From: Prorocentrum cordatum
Lineage: Eukaryota; Sar; Dinophyceae; Prorocentrales; Prorocentraceae
Direction: 5' to 3'
NCBI GenBank assembly: GCA_963575745.1
Contig: CAUYUJ010015029.1
Coordinates: 91,001-155,000, forward strand
Length of the DNA stretch: 64,000 nucleotides
A program made the position numbers and the translations under genes. Positions 1 through 10,984 of this stretch are shown piece after piece. The notes under the pieces are model-generated. The model saw only the letters and a list, made by a program, of their open reading frames with translations, was not told the origin of the DNA and searched no databases. Each line of letters starts with the position of its first letter. The first letter of the stretch is position 1.

Positions 1-75
1 GCATGAAAACCCTGGCACTGGTGAGAACACTGAGCGTTCGGGTAAAGTGATTGTTGTTGTTGTTGTTGTTGAACA
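1..75. repeat. direct repeat, first copy
   Basis: About 50 bases starting GCATGAAAACCCTGGCACTG recur almost unchanged at about 1162-1212. Both copies run directly into a TTG trinucleotide tract. The two copies are 1.16 kb apart and enclose the 245-bp tandem repeat, so positions 1-1161 may be one period of a larger repeat that starts left of the window. No coding signal was seen. Confidence 0.75.
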
Positions 76-212
76 TTATTTCTAAAGAATAATTATTGTT
101 GGGACCCCTGGTGCACGACCCCCCTCCAAAACCTAGGCCGCAGCTACATTTTCATCATTTTTTCGCGAAAGCTTCAGAAAAGTGGATTGTCCGGATCCGG
201 TTGTTTTGTTGT

Positions 213-815
213 TGTTTTCCCTTGCAAAAAACACTATAAAATGAAAATTCTTGTTCTTACTTGATCAAATTGCAAGAATCCCTTGCAAAAAATAAGGTAA
301 AGTGGACATTCGTGCGCGCAAGACGAAATCCTTCCAAAACCTTAGGTTTCGTAACGATTTTAACATAAAAACATCAAAAACCCAATGGTTTTTTAAGAAA
401 AAATTGTCAAAATGTCCTTCCGCGCGCGCTGTCCGAATCCCACAAAACCAATGGTTTTTCAACATTTATGTTACATGAGCTCGCGCGAGCTACTTTTTCT
501 TGTTCTAACATAATCAAATTTCAATAATCCCTTGCAAAAAATAAGGTAAAGTGGACATTCGCGCGCGCAAGACGAAATCCTTCCAGAACCTTAGGTTTCG
601 TAACGATTTCAACATAAAAACATCAAAAACCCAATGGTTTTTCAAAAAAAAATGTCCAAATTTCATCCCGCGCGCGCTGTCCGACTCCCACAAAACCAAT
701 GGTTTTTCAACATTTATGTTACATGAGCTCGCGCGAGCTACTTTTTCTTGTTCTAACATAATCAATATTCCCTTGCAAAAAAAAGTAAAGTGGACATTCG
801 CGCGCGCAAGACCAA
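213..815. repeat. tandem repeat of about 245 bp, three copies
   Basis: The phrase CCTTGCAAAA followed by GTAAAGTGGACATTCG recurs at 281, 530 and 771, giving periods of 249 and 241 bp. The third copy diverges after about 812. Each full copy carries AAAACCAATGGTTTTTC and a perfect 14-bp palindrome AGCTCGCGCGAGCT. It is AT-richer than its surroundings. Short open frames here are not credible genes. Confidence 0.85.
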
Positions 816-842
816 CAAAAAACACGACGATCTCAGGAACTT

Positions 843-930
843 GCCCCAAAAATGTGACCAACTCCGCTCTCTCTGTCTCTCTCTCTGTCTGCTCTCTGTC
901 TCTCTCTCTGTCTGTCTGTGTCATGTATTG
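843..930. repeat. CT/TCTG microsatellite
   Basis: A run of CTCT and CTGT steps, interrupted once or twice. Downstream, 930-1160 holds nothing recognisable except a short hairpin (CCCCC ... GGGGG) near 1130-1147. Confidence 0.8.
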
Positions 931-1207
931 TATGTCACAATTGCAGGATGCTGGGCACACGCGCGCCCCGAATAAGTGACCAAGTTCTGTGGGTGTGTAC
1001 CCCACGCCAGTGTAGTAGCCACGGTCGTCCGCACGCCACGAAGTGAAGTGTCCCAACGTCATAGGGCGGGAAGCTGGGTTTGGGTGGTCGCGAAGAGTCG
1101 TTTGGATATTTGGTAGAGCTTGAACTGCCCCCCCACGAAGTGGGGGTATTGTCTCGCGTCGCATGAAAACCCTGGCACTGGTGAGAACACTGAGCGTTCG
1201 GGTAAAA

Positions 1208-1209
1208 TG

Positions 1210-1249
<40 letters not shown>

Positions 1250-1520
1250 TTGTTGTTGTTGTTGTTGTTGTTGTTATTGTTTGTTGTCGTAGCCCCGCCC
1301 GCGACCCACCCGCGACCCACCCCGCGACCCACCCCGCGACCCACCCCGCGACCCACCCCGCGACCCAACCCGCGACCCATCCGCGACCCAACCCGCGACC
1401 CACTCGCGACCCATCCGCGACCCAACCCGCGACCCACCCGCGACCCAGCCCGCGACTAACCCCGGGACCCATCCGCGACCCACCCGCGACCCACCCCGCG
1501 ACCCACCCCGCGACCCACTC
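1208..1520 (+). repeat. TTG tract followed by a 10-12 bp CCCGCGACCCA minisatellite
   Basis: A TTG trinucleotide run (about 1208-1287) leads into some twenty copies of a 10-12 bp unit close to CCCGCGACCCAC. Scattered further units continue to about 1755. The same pair of blocks occurs in inverted orientation at 14,900-15,185, so this is a dispersed composite repeat. All long frames through it are low-complexity shadows. Confidence 0.85.
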
Positions 1521-1759
1521 TCAAGGGAGGAAGAACCACCCGGACCCGACAACTGACGTTTACTAAACAGTTCTGGACGTTTACTAAACAGCCCTGCCCT
1601 GTTCGATTCATTCCTTGTGTGCGTTTGCTAAACGGCTTCGCTTGTCGGGGTGATTCTTATGGGGTGGATCTCTGCCCTCTACACCCGCGACCCAACAGCG
1701 ACCCACCCGCGACCCATTTAAGATCCACCCGTGACCCACCCGCGACCTACCCACATTGC

Positions 1760-1975
1760 ATAATTTGTGAAACTTTCGCGCCTGCGGCGGGCTTCTCCAG
1801 AGTCTCGCAAACTGACGACGTCCCCACCCAACCCTCACTCTTATCCGAATCTGCGGGGTGCTACGCATAGCTTGTGAAACTTTGGCGCCTGCGGCGGGCT
1901 TCTCCAGAGTCCTGCAAACTGCCGGCGTCCCCACCACCACCCCACTCTTATCCGCATCTGCGGGGTGCTACGTAT
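1760..1975 (+). repeat. 95-bp unit in tandem duplicate
   Basis: Two copies of a unit that contains GCCTGCGGCGGGCTTCTCCA and ends CTGCGGGGTGCTACG, at about 1766-1866 and 1868-1975. A third copy lies inverted at about 14,755-14,860, next to the same minisatellite. The sharp change of flank after GGGGTGCTACG in both places marks one end of the repeat family. Confidence 0.8.
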
Positions 1976-2680
1976 TCCACGAGTTTGGGCTCAAGGCGAA
2001 CATGATCAAGCTGGAGGTTCTGGTGCTGGCGATTGGCCCTGGGAGTGCGAAGGTGAACAAGCGCATCAGGAGCGGGCGGCTCGTCTTCCAGATGTTCGGC
2101 CAACAGCTCGTGGTCAAGAAGCAGGCGCCGTACCTTAGCAGCGTGCTCGACGTAGACGGGAGTTCGAGGCCAGAGGAAGCGGCCCGACTGGCGAAGGCTA
2201 AGTCTGCACATGATCGGTTACCGGCCAATGTGTGAAAGTTTCGTACTCTTTCGACGCAGGTGAAGCTCAAGTTGTGGCAGTCAGTGGTTTTCTACACCTT
2301 GCCTTAGTCCATGGAAGCTCAGACGCTGGGAGTGGTGGGTATCCGATTACTGCAACGTTGGCATCGTATTCGCAGGCGCCTTCGTGCACCGACGACTGAT
2401 AGTCAACTGCGGTGGCGGCGTCTTTGTACTGGCAGTCCCTTCCGAAGGGGGAGTTCGGTGCTGCTGGCGCGGTTCGCCTATACCTCCTGGAGACTGAGCG
2501 CGATCCCGAGGAGCTCGAGCCGGAGGAGTCCGAGAGGGCGAGGAGCGCCAGGGTCTCGACGCTTCATGCCGTCTTGGTCAAGCTGTGTTTGCGTCTGGCG
2601 GAAAGAGAGAGTGGCGGAGGGCGGGGCACCAGAGGACGCAGGGCCCGCAGCAGCAGCTTGAGCTGGTGGAGGTGGCGCAG
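1976..2680 (+). pseudogene. LINE reverse-transcriptase C-terminal remnant (LINE D)
   Basis: The reading frame from about 1978 reads like the end of the palm and the thumb of a non-LTR reverse transcriptase: FHEFGLKANMIK, then KVNKRIRSGRLVF, then APYLSSVLDVDG, then KLKLWQSVVFYTL. Continuing the frame meets TGA at 2233-2235, where a Trp would fit, and TAG at 2305-2307. A frameshift near 2415 is needed to continue (LRWRRLCT to WQSLPKGEFG). The catalytic palm is absent, so this is a 5'-truncated dead copy. Its left end abuts the 95-bp repeat exactly. The assignment rests on the order of motifs I recognise from dinoflagellate LINEs, not on a database match. Confidence 0.6.
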
Positions 2681-3186
2681 AGCGAGGCTCCGTCACCCGT
2701 GGGCCTGACGGACCCCTGCTCGGACGATCCCTGGCTGAGCATGGCTTTCCCGCGTACCCCCGGTGATCTTCGACAGCGTCTCGATGTGGAAGGGCGCAGA
2801 GGGGGCGGAGGCGGAGGTCGTCCACTGCCCTGAGGGCGGCCGCCATGCCGCGGCGCAGCTGGCTTGAAGGTCCATCGTAGCCAGTGGTGCGGTCGGTGAG
2901 GAGAAACGGCGGCGCATGATGGCTTGCGGCATCGGCGCTCCGCGCTGATCCATGCGAAATGAGGAGGCCCGAGATCGCGGCCGTGGCCGAGGCAGAGGAG
3001 GGAGGTCCGAAAATGGCCTGTCGCACCCTCCCCTTAGGGCCCTTGATAGAGGGTCCGGAACCACAACATCGACCGCAGATCAACCATCAATCGTTTCATT
3101 TTTCCGCAGTGCTGCTCAGGCTTAGGACGCGCGGATCGTGCCGGCATCTGCGCCGCCCCGTGAAGTTCGGGGCTCCTCAGCAAATG

Positions 3187-4128
3187 GCGGCGGCGGCGGG
3201 TGGGCGGAAGCGGCAGGCGGCGCAGACGGCGGCGGCGGGATCGGCGGCTGCGGAGGTGACGAACGCGGTCCAGCAGTAGATGAACGAGGCGCTGGCGAAG
3301 CTGACGCTGCAGCTGGCGAACGAGCGGCGCTCCAACGCGCGGGAAGAGAACGTGGTGTTCGTGATGAAGGCGGCCTCCGAGTTGGCCAAGGCCTTAGAGT
3401 GGGCGGAGGGCGAGTACGCGAATGCGGGGGACTCAGCCCGAAAGCCGGCCCAGAACGCCCAGGAGCCGTTCCGCGGCAACCCCAACGGCAAGAAGCCCGA
3501 CGCGCTGCTGGTGAGCCTCCTCCTGCGCGTGACGCAGGCGTTGGTCAACAAGACTGGCGGGGTTGCCAACGTTCCCTCCTCGAAGCCTTGCGAGGAGCAT
3601 CTGAAGGAGGTGTAGGAGGAGGAGGAAACCTCGGACGACATCGCGGCGGCCCTCGGCGTGCTGGAGCCCCGGTCACAGGACACGACGAGCGTGAGGGCCA
3701 AGAGATGTTTCTCGGTGGAGGTGAAGGACGAGGAGCAGGAGCAGGAGGAGGAGGAGGACGAGGTGACGGGCGAGCTGGTGACGTGGATCACGGCCCCGTC
3801 TCGCGAGAGCGCGCTGGCCGAGGCGCTCGAGCTCTTGCGGACGCACCGGGCGCTCTGGCTCCAGTCGGCACCTGCCTCGAGGAGGACACGTGCCCTGTGG
3901 CGCAGGCGGCGACGGAGGTGGAGAGCTCAGCACGGGCGAGGGTGCGAGGCCGAGAAAGCCCGAGAGGAAAGGAGCGAAGCAGCACGGGTTCGACGGAGGG
4001 AGCGGGTCCGCCTTCTTCTCCGAGGAGTCGTGCGGCGGCTGCCCGTGCCAGAGCCGCCCGCCGCAGGCGCGGCGGGCGCGGCGCGCGCGGGCCTGTCGGC
4101 ACCCGGCGCTGCGACCCCGGCGGGGTGA
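3187..4128 (+). pseudogene. helical ORF1-like protein with two in-frame TAG codons
   Basis: One reading frame carries coherent protein-like sequence across two TAG codons, at 3277-3279 and 3613-3615. Segments in order: an Ala/Gln-rich start at 3184 (MAAAAGGRKRQAAQ), a helix-rich stretch (MNEALAKLTLQLANERRSN), a central part (KKPDALLVSLLLRVTQALV), then an acidic stretch and a segment ending RESALAEALELLRTHRALW. After about 3900 the frame becomes Arg-rich and is probably not coding. The first TAG follows CAG CAG, so one C-to-T change would explain it. I do not recognise a named family. The helical, low-complexity layout fits the first ORF of a LINE, and a LINE tail lies just upstream. Alternatively it is a decayed host gene. 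Confidence 0.5.
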
Positions 4129-4129
4129 C

Positions 4130-5160
4130 TCGAGCGGGCTGGACCAGCTCGGCGAAAAAGGACCATGGGGCTCGAGCGAAGAAAAGAACGGCTCGCTGCA
4201 TTCAGCTGCCCACGGCAAGGCCCACCCTGTACTCTGCGCCCTTTCCCCGCCCATGTCGGGCAGCCTCGAGAGCCAAGGCTTCGGTGGAGGAGGACGCGTG
4301 CACAACAGGGCGCCCCGCGATGTAGTCGAGCCAGGCATGCATCCCATGACGCGCAGATCGATTTTCGGTATGGTGTGTGCTTGAAGTAGCCATCTTCATC
4401 CAGCATTTCGTCGTCTGCCCCTCTGAGAAAAGTTCTCGAGAAAGTTACGGCCCACGACCGTTGAGGCCATCAGGTCAGGCCAATGTGCTTGGCGCAAAAC
4501 GTTCAGCGTGCCGAGCCGCGCTCCGCAGTTACCTTTTTGCGCGAGTTCCAGTCTGAGGTGTCTCGTCGACGAAAAATACGGGGAGAGGAGAAGGGGGGCA
4601 CGTGGAGGGAGTTGATGGGTGGATGTAGGTAAGCCAGGAGCAGTGAGGCAATCAGGGATAGCCAGGGATAGGAAGACGGGGAGAGAACAACAAGGAGACC
4701 CGTGGAAATCAGCCAACTGGTCGGCAATCGTTGAAACTGCTCCTAAGCACCCTCCCCGAAGCTATACTGGCCCAAGGGGTGGGGATGGACGACACTCTTG
4801 GAAGACAGGGGTACCCATGGTGACCAGGGCGAGAAGGACGAAGAGGCTTAACACGAAAGGAATGAGGTGGGGCAGAAGAGAGAGAGGACGCAGGGAGTGA
4901 GGGGGGGAGAGGGATGGGAGAGATTGGGTTGGGTAGGGGGAGAGGTGGAGGAGGTAGAAGGGAATGCGATGATGTAGGGTGAGCGAAGAGCGGGGAAAAA
5001 AGGGGGCATAGGCGGAGGGAGTGGGCGGGAGGAACATGATGAGAACGTGGATGGGGAGACATGTCCAGGAGGCCGCTCGAGGGCCAAAAAGTGCCCAAGC
5101 ACAAGTGGCGACACCATCCTCGATCCTCGTTCTCCCCTCCTCGCTTCCTTCGCTCCTTGC
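4130..5160. other. no gene seen
   Basis: GC-rich non-repetitive sequence to about 4400, then purine-rich sequence (4560-5050). Open frames on both strands are mutually overlapping and low in complexity. I see no motif, splice pattern or RNA gene. Confidence 0.5.
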
Positions 5161-5164
5161 CCGC

Positions 5165-5545
5165 ATAGGAGGAGGAGGCGGAGGAGGAGGAGGAGGAGGG
5201 GGGACACTTGGACGAACCATGACGCGCAGCCGACAGCGCCTCGTCTCGGGGGGCAGGGGGTCACCGAGGAAGGAGTCGGATGCGGGGAAGTGGGGGGGGG
5301 GAGGGCGGGGCGCCGAGGGCGCGGACGAGGGCGGCAACGATGACGGTAACAGCGATGGTGGTGGCGATCACGACGACGACGACCGGAAGGCCGACGACTG
5401 CGTCGATGCTGGTGACGACGATGGCGCTGATGTCCATGTGGAGGTGGTGAAGGTAATTGTGATGATGGCGGCAATGGCGGCAATCGGCGATGACGGTAAC
5501 GACGGTGGTGCAATGGCGCTGATGGGGGTGATGAGGACGTGCGCG
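5165..5545. repeat. GGA tract and imperfect GAC/GAT/GGC trinucleotide repeat
   Basis: 5167-5202 is GGA-rich. 5330-5545 is an imperfect array of GACGGT, GATGGTG and GACGAC steps. From 5550 to 5924 the sequence is unique and AT-richer, with no convincing gene. Confidence 0.7.
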
Positions 5546-6034
5546 CGCAACCACTCAATACATCTGATATTCTTTTTGTCAACAACCATCGGTGTGGCTC
5601 ATATGTTTCCGAGGAGCTCTAAACGTGAAATGGTGTTGGAAAGACTTCGACACGCGCGAATGGTCTTATTTGACGGACTCGTGCGCTGGGCGCATGCTGA
5701 ATCAACGCGGATGTACCGCGCTGTAAGAGGATGATGTGGGTTCTGGACGATATTGCTAATATCGCATGCCTCCCTTCTCATTCCAGCAAGTGCACGCGGG
5801 ACTACAGTCTGCAAACGTGTAATCGACAAGTGAAGGGATGTTCCATTGTGATGTGTCGAACTGTTCGCAAAACGAATGTGCGTGTGGATGTTGTGAAAGG
5901 TGTTAGGAACGGGCGATTGCAACATATGTTTTTTCCCAACCATCTTGTGGTGTTGGGTCCTCGTTTTGAAGAGACGGTGCCCCGCGTCCTCCTCTCCTCT
6001 CCTCCTCCTCCCCCCTCCTCCCTCCTCCCGTCAT

Positions 6035-6065
<31 letters not shown>

Positions 6066-6082
6066 ATCATCATCATCATCCC

Positions 6083-7000
6083 GCTTCGTGGCCCCATAGA
6101 GAGCTCCACCGAAGGCCCCAGCGTCTGCGCTCGCATGCGGCTCCACCCCTCTTTTCGGCACACCCTCACACGCTTCGTAGCCCCATAGGGAGCTCCACCT
6201 AAGGTCCCAGTGGCGGAACTCGCATGGCGCCGCCGCCCCATTTTGGCACACCCCTCACACGTTTCGTGGCCCCATAGGGAGCTCCACCTAAGGTCCCAGT
6301 GGCGGAACTCGCATCCACCTTTCGTCACCAGTGCCCCATAGGGAGCATCGCCGAAGGCCCCAGTCTGCCGCCCGCATGCGTCATAATTTGGCACACCCCA
6401 GTTTCGTGGCCCCAAAGGGAGCTCCACCTAAGGTTTCCAGTGGCGGAACTCGCATGGCGCCGCCGCCCCATTTTGGCACACCTCACACGGTTCGTGGCAC
6501 CATAGGGAGCTCCACCCCTGGTCCCGGTGGCGGAAATCGCATGGCGCCCCGCCTCATTTTGGCGCGTTCGTGGCCCCATAGGGAGCTCCACCTAAGGTCC
6601 CAGTGGCGGAACTCGCATGGCGCCGCCGCCCCATTTTGGCACACCCCTCACACGCTTCGTGGCCCCATAGGTAGCTCCACCTAAGGTCCCAGTGGCGGAA
6701 CTCGCATGGCGCCGCCGCCCCATTTTGGCACACCCCTCACACGTTTTGTGGCCCCATAGGAGCTCCACCTAAGGTCCCAATGGCGGAACTCGCATGACGC
6801 CGCCGCCCCATTTTGGCACACCCCTCACACGTTTTGTGGCCCCATAGGGAGATCCACCCCAGGTCCCGGTGGCGGAAATCGCATGACGCCGCCGCCCCAT
6901 TTTGGCACACCCCTCACACGTTTCGTGGCCCCATAGGGAGCTCCACCTAAGGTCCCAGTGGCGGAACTCGCATGGCGCCGCCGCCCGAGCACAGTCGTTT
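6083..7000 (+). repeat. 89-bp satellite, about eleven tandem copies
   Basis: Units begin with TTCGTGGCCCCATAGGGAGC and end CACACCCCTCACACG. They start near 6083, 6173, 6261, 6402, 6488, 6567, 6654, 6743, 6832 and 6920, with one shortened unit near 6320. Most spacings are 87-90 bp; one or two are about 80. Frames read through the satellite on either strand repeat the same peptide with scattered stops and are not genes. Confidence 0.9.
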
Positions 7001-7150
7001 TTGATGGTTTGCCAACGAAGGAGTCGAACGTGGAGACGCACTCCCTCGCCAGGGCGCTAGGCTTCACCGAGTTTATCCGCCAGGCTTGACTTGAGCAGCG
7101 ACACGCCCGAGCCTCGCCGTCTCTCGACGGTCTGACTGTTTGGCTTCGCG

Positions 7151-7380
7151 CCGCGGGCAACCCGCGCGCGTCGCTGGGACCCTCTCGGGGCGACCAGCGC
7201 GTGACCCGGAAATTTCGCGCAGCGCTCTGCCCAGAGCCTCGCTCGCCCCCGTCGTCTCTCCGCCCAGCGGCCACAGCCTTGCCCGCTATCAGCCAGCCTG
7301 CTCGCTCTCCCTGCTGCGCGCAGCGGGCGACCCGCGCGCGTCGCCGGGACCCCTTCGGGGCGACCAGCGCGCGTCGCGGG
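7151..7380 (+). repeat. 50-bp GC-rich duplication at 170-bp spacing
   Basis: A block containing CCCGCGCGCGTCGC and TTCGGGGCGACCAGCGC occurs at about 7151-7200 and 7321-7370, with a partial third copy directly after. It interrupts the composite module between its satellite and its tail, so it may belong to a later insertion (about 6985-7625). Confidence 0.65.
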
Positions 7381-7749
7381 GACTCCGTGCAGCGCCGCGC
7401 CCGCAGCCATGGACATCGGCGCGCACGGGCAAAGAGGCGGAAAAAAAAAGGGAAGGAAGCGGGCGCGGTCCTCGCGAGGAGCGTGCCGACGTGGGCGTCG
7501 ACACTTATGTACGTTGATTCGCACGCAGACTCATTCACAGTCAGACTCCACTCGCGTTCAGGCTCACCCGTCCTCAGCCTCTCGCACTCAGACCGACCGT
7601 CTTTGTTCGTATTGTGTACCCCGCCACGAATTTCGGTACGCCCCTCGCACGGTTCGTGGCCCCATAGGGAGCGCGGGCGAAGATGGTACTCACAATTGCG
7701 GTATTCACAACTGCATATGGTTGGGTCCTTCGTCAGGCTACTTGAGATT

Positions 7750-9820
7750 AACGAGCGTGCGCACGCATCACTTGACAATGATCAGGGTGGTGCCGATACT
7801 GGCCTGGCTGGGGTGGTGTGATTTCCTTTGGAACATGAGCGGTGGGGCGGCACTATCTGGAACTCGCCCTTTATCCAGGGGGTGTGATCAGTCTGGCATC
7901 GGGAGGGTGCCAGACTCTCGGGAGCGGCCACGAGGGGGGGGTCCAAGAGGGGGGGTGGTGCGAATCATGACCGGCGGCATGTGCGCGGCCCAGCGGGGGA
8001 GGCCAGGGACGTAATGAAATACGAAGAGGCGCCATGAAGTCAGGGGAAATATCATGGCCCACGCCATGAAACCCCCCCCTTCTACAGTCATCACCCCCCT
8101 CTTTGCCGCCCCCGAGACTCGATGTCTCCTTCTTCCTCCGAAGAGATCCTCTGCGCGGCGCGGGGCGCACCCTCGGGGCGGGCACCCGGCGAAACCCCTC
8201 GGCACACCTCCCCCAGGCGCGGGGCGCCCACGAGGCGCCGAGTGGCCGGCACCGGGCGCCGCCTCGGCGTGCCTCCCCCCGGGGCGCGGGAGCCCAGGGA
8301 GCGCCCGCCCGAGGCGCCCACGGGCGGCAGCCAGGCAGACCCCCGGAGGGCTTCCCGGCGCGCGGCGCCCGCGAGGCGCCCACGGGCGGGCACCCCTGGC
8401 GGTGCCTCCTCGTGACGCGCCCTCTGGCGCGGGGCACCCACGAGGCCCCCACGGGTGCCCACGGCGGGGCAGCAGACGGACCCCCGGCGGGCCCGTCCAG
8501 TTCTGGCAGGGAAGCACACGCAAGACGTCTCAGCGAAAACACCGTTCGTGAGATTGGAGAAGGAGAACAGGAGAGAGAGAGAGAGAGAGACAGAGGCACA
8601 GAGATAGAGAGGGAGAGAGAGATGAGGAGGGTGGATAATGCGGCGGATGTGGAGGAGATGGTGGAGGGCTAGGCGCATGGAGAGCAGCATGAGAAACCCC
8701 TCCACCTCCTTCAGCCCTCCTTCCTCCTGGCTGACCCGCGGATCGTGTGCCTCGGCATGGTCTTTGGACACCTCGCGCGCGACCCGGGTGGACAGACTTC
8801 GTATCTCTCCCGCAGCTTCCTCCCAAACTGCACGGATGTCACAGAAAAACGGGATCACTGAAGCAGGCATGCCCCAACTGGCAGATGAGAATGCAGGCCC
8901 ACCGATGCGCTCTCAATCTCCCGCCCTCTGCATTGGCTGCTCCCCTCCTGTGCAGGATTCTGTCCATGTCCAGCGATACCACCGCTTCTCCAGCGTATTG
9001 CTTCCACATACAAACTTTGTCTGGAACACACAATCGGCCACGGTAACAAGGCTGGATGATATTATCATGATATGCGTTGCGCTCGACGCCCCCCTGCCAG
9101 CTAGGACACCACCATGTATGTAGTCGCAGAGCACAAGGGCCCCTTCAACGACGGCTAGAGGCAAGCTCATAGTGGAGGCAGAATGCAGTCCAGGGCAACT
9201 GCTGCACAAAAGCAGGGGCTGTGCGATTGCGCTCGGGCGAGGATTCCAGCAGTCAGACATCAGACAGGTGTGGGGCAGTCCTGCCCAAGCGTGGGGAAGA
9301 GCGCTCGGCATCAGGGTCGAGTGGAAACATTTGGACTATTGCTTCATCGTTCTCAACCGAAACACAATAATGACGTTGGCCACTACCTCACCACTGTGCG
9401 TACGCTGTAGACATGACAGGAAACAGGTACTGATTTGTTTACTGCACAGATGCTGCCCGATAGTGTACACAGATGCTGATGTTGGCATCGGGTTGTGGCA
9501 GCCTTGTGACGAATCAGTGGTGGAGCAAGCAGCCCCAGAGGCACGTCGTGGCGGAGCATGAGAAGCGTTACGTCGGATCCATGTCCCACATCATCCTCTC
9601 GCGTTCTGCACAAGGGGAGGACATGAGCCCATATCTTTAAGTGAAAAGAGCGACACTTTAATTGATTACATCATCGCCCTGAGAAGGTATGACGAGCAAG
9701 CCAACAGTTGCCACACTCTCAGGACATTGGGGGCCCAACTCCAAACGCATCGCGGCAGGCCTCCTCCATATCGTCTGCTTCTTTTTCTGGAACTCGATGT
9801 GTCGAAAATCTCACGGTCGC
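7750..9820. other. no confident gene; GC-rich minisatellite and GA tract inside
   Basis: 8150-8500 is very GC-rich, with repeated GAGGCGCCCACGGGCG blocks at about 8231, 8307 and 8370. 8570-8632 is a GA/GAGA tract. The remainder is of more ordinary composition, but I found no recognisable protein or RNA. Frames of 100-260 residues here are GC-driven and overlap each other on both strands. Confidence 0.5.
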
Positions 9821-9828
9821 CCGCCTAG

Positions 9829-10965
9829 TGAAAGAGCCGTGCCTTGACAAAGACAAGCTCCTTGATGCGCTGAAGGGCGAGGGTGATGGCAAAGAACATG
9901 CTCTTAACCAGGTGGAGCAGACAAAGGAAAATGATCAGGAGACTTGAAGACCTTAGCTAGATTGTGGAACACCGAATGCTGTCTGTTCCTACCTGGATAC
10001 TGTCTTGATGAGGGCCGGCCACGGTTGCTTTCGGGAGCATGCCGACCCCACTCGACAAAAACATTTCCAGCGTGCTGAGCTGGGAACAGCGCGGCGAGGA
10101 CGATGCAGACCTGCACGAAATCAAAGAGAAACTGGCGGCCCTCTCCCAGACGCTCAAGCTGCAGCGACGCCAGGAAGCGCATAGTCGAAGCGAGATGCTG
10201 CCTGAGGAAATGAGACTGCATGGGAACGCAACAAAAAGATCTTTAGCAATGCGACTTTCTCGCAAAACACAACAATGCCGGTTCGGACCCCAAAAACAAG
10301 ATTTGACATTGGTGCGTACAAGTACGGTAAGTCGCCAGACGGGCAGGGTGGTATGTCAGCAAGAGAGGTACCTTCTCCAGTACATCCTAAACCTACGTTT
10401 CCACGACCGCTCCGCCCACCGACATGGCCGAGACGGATGATGCGAGAGCGCAGAGGCGATCCAGAAGGCCCCAAGAAGGAGAGGAGCCCCAAAGGGAAAT
10501 TACCCCACCAGTGAAGCTCTGACAGATGCGCACGCATGCACTCCAAGGATGTGCTAGTTCGTCAACGTTCTGGTCTGGGACAATCGGACAAAAGTACTTG
10601 ATATGCAATGCCGAATGATCAGGAACCTCGACCTGGCCCTGACACAACGACAGCGGCGCCAAAGCAACGACGCCGCCCTACAGAAGAGCACAGCCCACGG
10701 TCCCAAAGGTGAGCATGTGGTTCACCTCTTCTCCACTCTTGGGAAGTCTTCCTATGCCAAGCTGCCCCGAGTGCCCGCCGATGCTCATGACTTTGTTTCG
10801 TCAGGCTAGTGCAAGCTGGTAGGAGTTCTGCTGCAGGCTTTGGAGATCTCCCACGCGTTCGACAAGGGGGACTGGAGGGATCCAGGCAAGACGGTGGGGA
10901 TCTTCGCGTCTCCGCTGGACGATGCCGATCCGGGAAAGCAAAAGTATCGAGAGAAGAGAATCTAA
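9829..10965 (+). CDS. exon-like islands of an unrecognised plus-strand gene
   Basis: This is the only long unique stretch in the left half, and it holds several short protein-like segments next to splice-like borders. (1) 9829-9911: KEPCLDKDKLLDALKG, after CGCCTAG and before CAG|GTGGAG. (2) 10071-10230: LHEIKEKLAALSQTL and a basic, coiled-coil-like continuation, after TTTCCAG. (3) 10275-10331: VRTPKTRFDIGAYKYG before GTAAGT. (4) 10558-10711: VLVWDNRTKVLDMQCRMIRN, ending at G|GTGAGC. (5) 10810-10965: SHAFDKGDWRDPGKTVGIF, ending in TAA at 10963-10965. The phases of these pieces do not all fit together, so the model is incomplete or the gene is damaged. I do not recognise the family. Confidence 0.35.
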
Positions 10966-10984
10966 CAACCGACTTACAAGGACT

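Larger units (their letters stand above)
5925..7750 (+). mobile_element. composite repeat module, copy 1
   Basis: Four blocks in order: (a) a leader with GTGGTGTTGGGTCCTCG and GCCCCGCGTCC (5940-5993); (b) a pyrimidine tract and an ATC microsatellite (5994-6078); (c) an 89-bp satellite (6083-7000); (d) after an insertion of unrelated GC-rich DNA, one isolated satellite unit (7640) and a tail with CAACTGCATATGGTTGGGTC (7710-7732). The same blocks occur in the same order at 52,850-53,935. No coding capacity is seen, so if mobile it is non-autonomous. Leader and tail share TTGGGTC followed by TCG. Confidence 0.6.

Noticed and set aside
1-1245. Pair of LTRs (direct repeats at 1 and 1162)
   Set aside because: The shared part is only about 50-80 bp and ends in a TTG tract. 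There is no primer-binding site, polypurine tract or gag-pol between. A larger tandem repeat is more likely.
3277-3615. Reassigned stop codon (TAG read as an amino acid)
   Set aside because: Dinoflagellate nuclear genes use the standard code, and the complete genes here (NTMT1, repeat protein) show no in-frame TAG.
6230-6980. Spliced-leader genes inside the 89-bp satellite (CCATTTTGGCACA)
   Set aside because: Only ten consecutive bases match the leader. The next bases differ in every unit and no donor GT follows, so this is a chance match.
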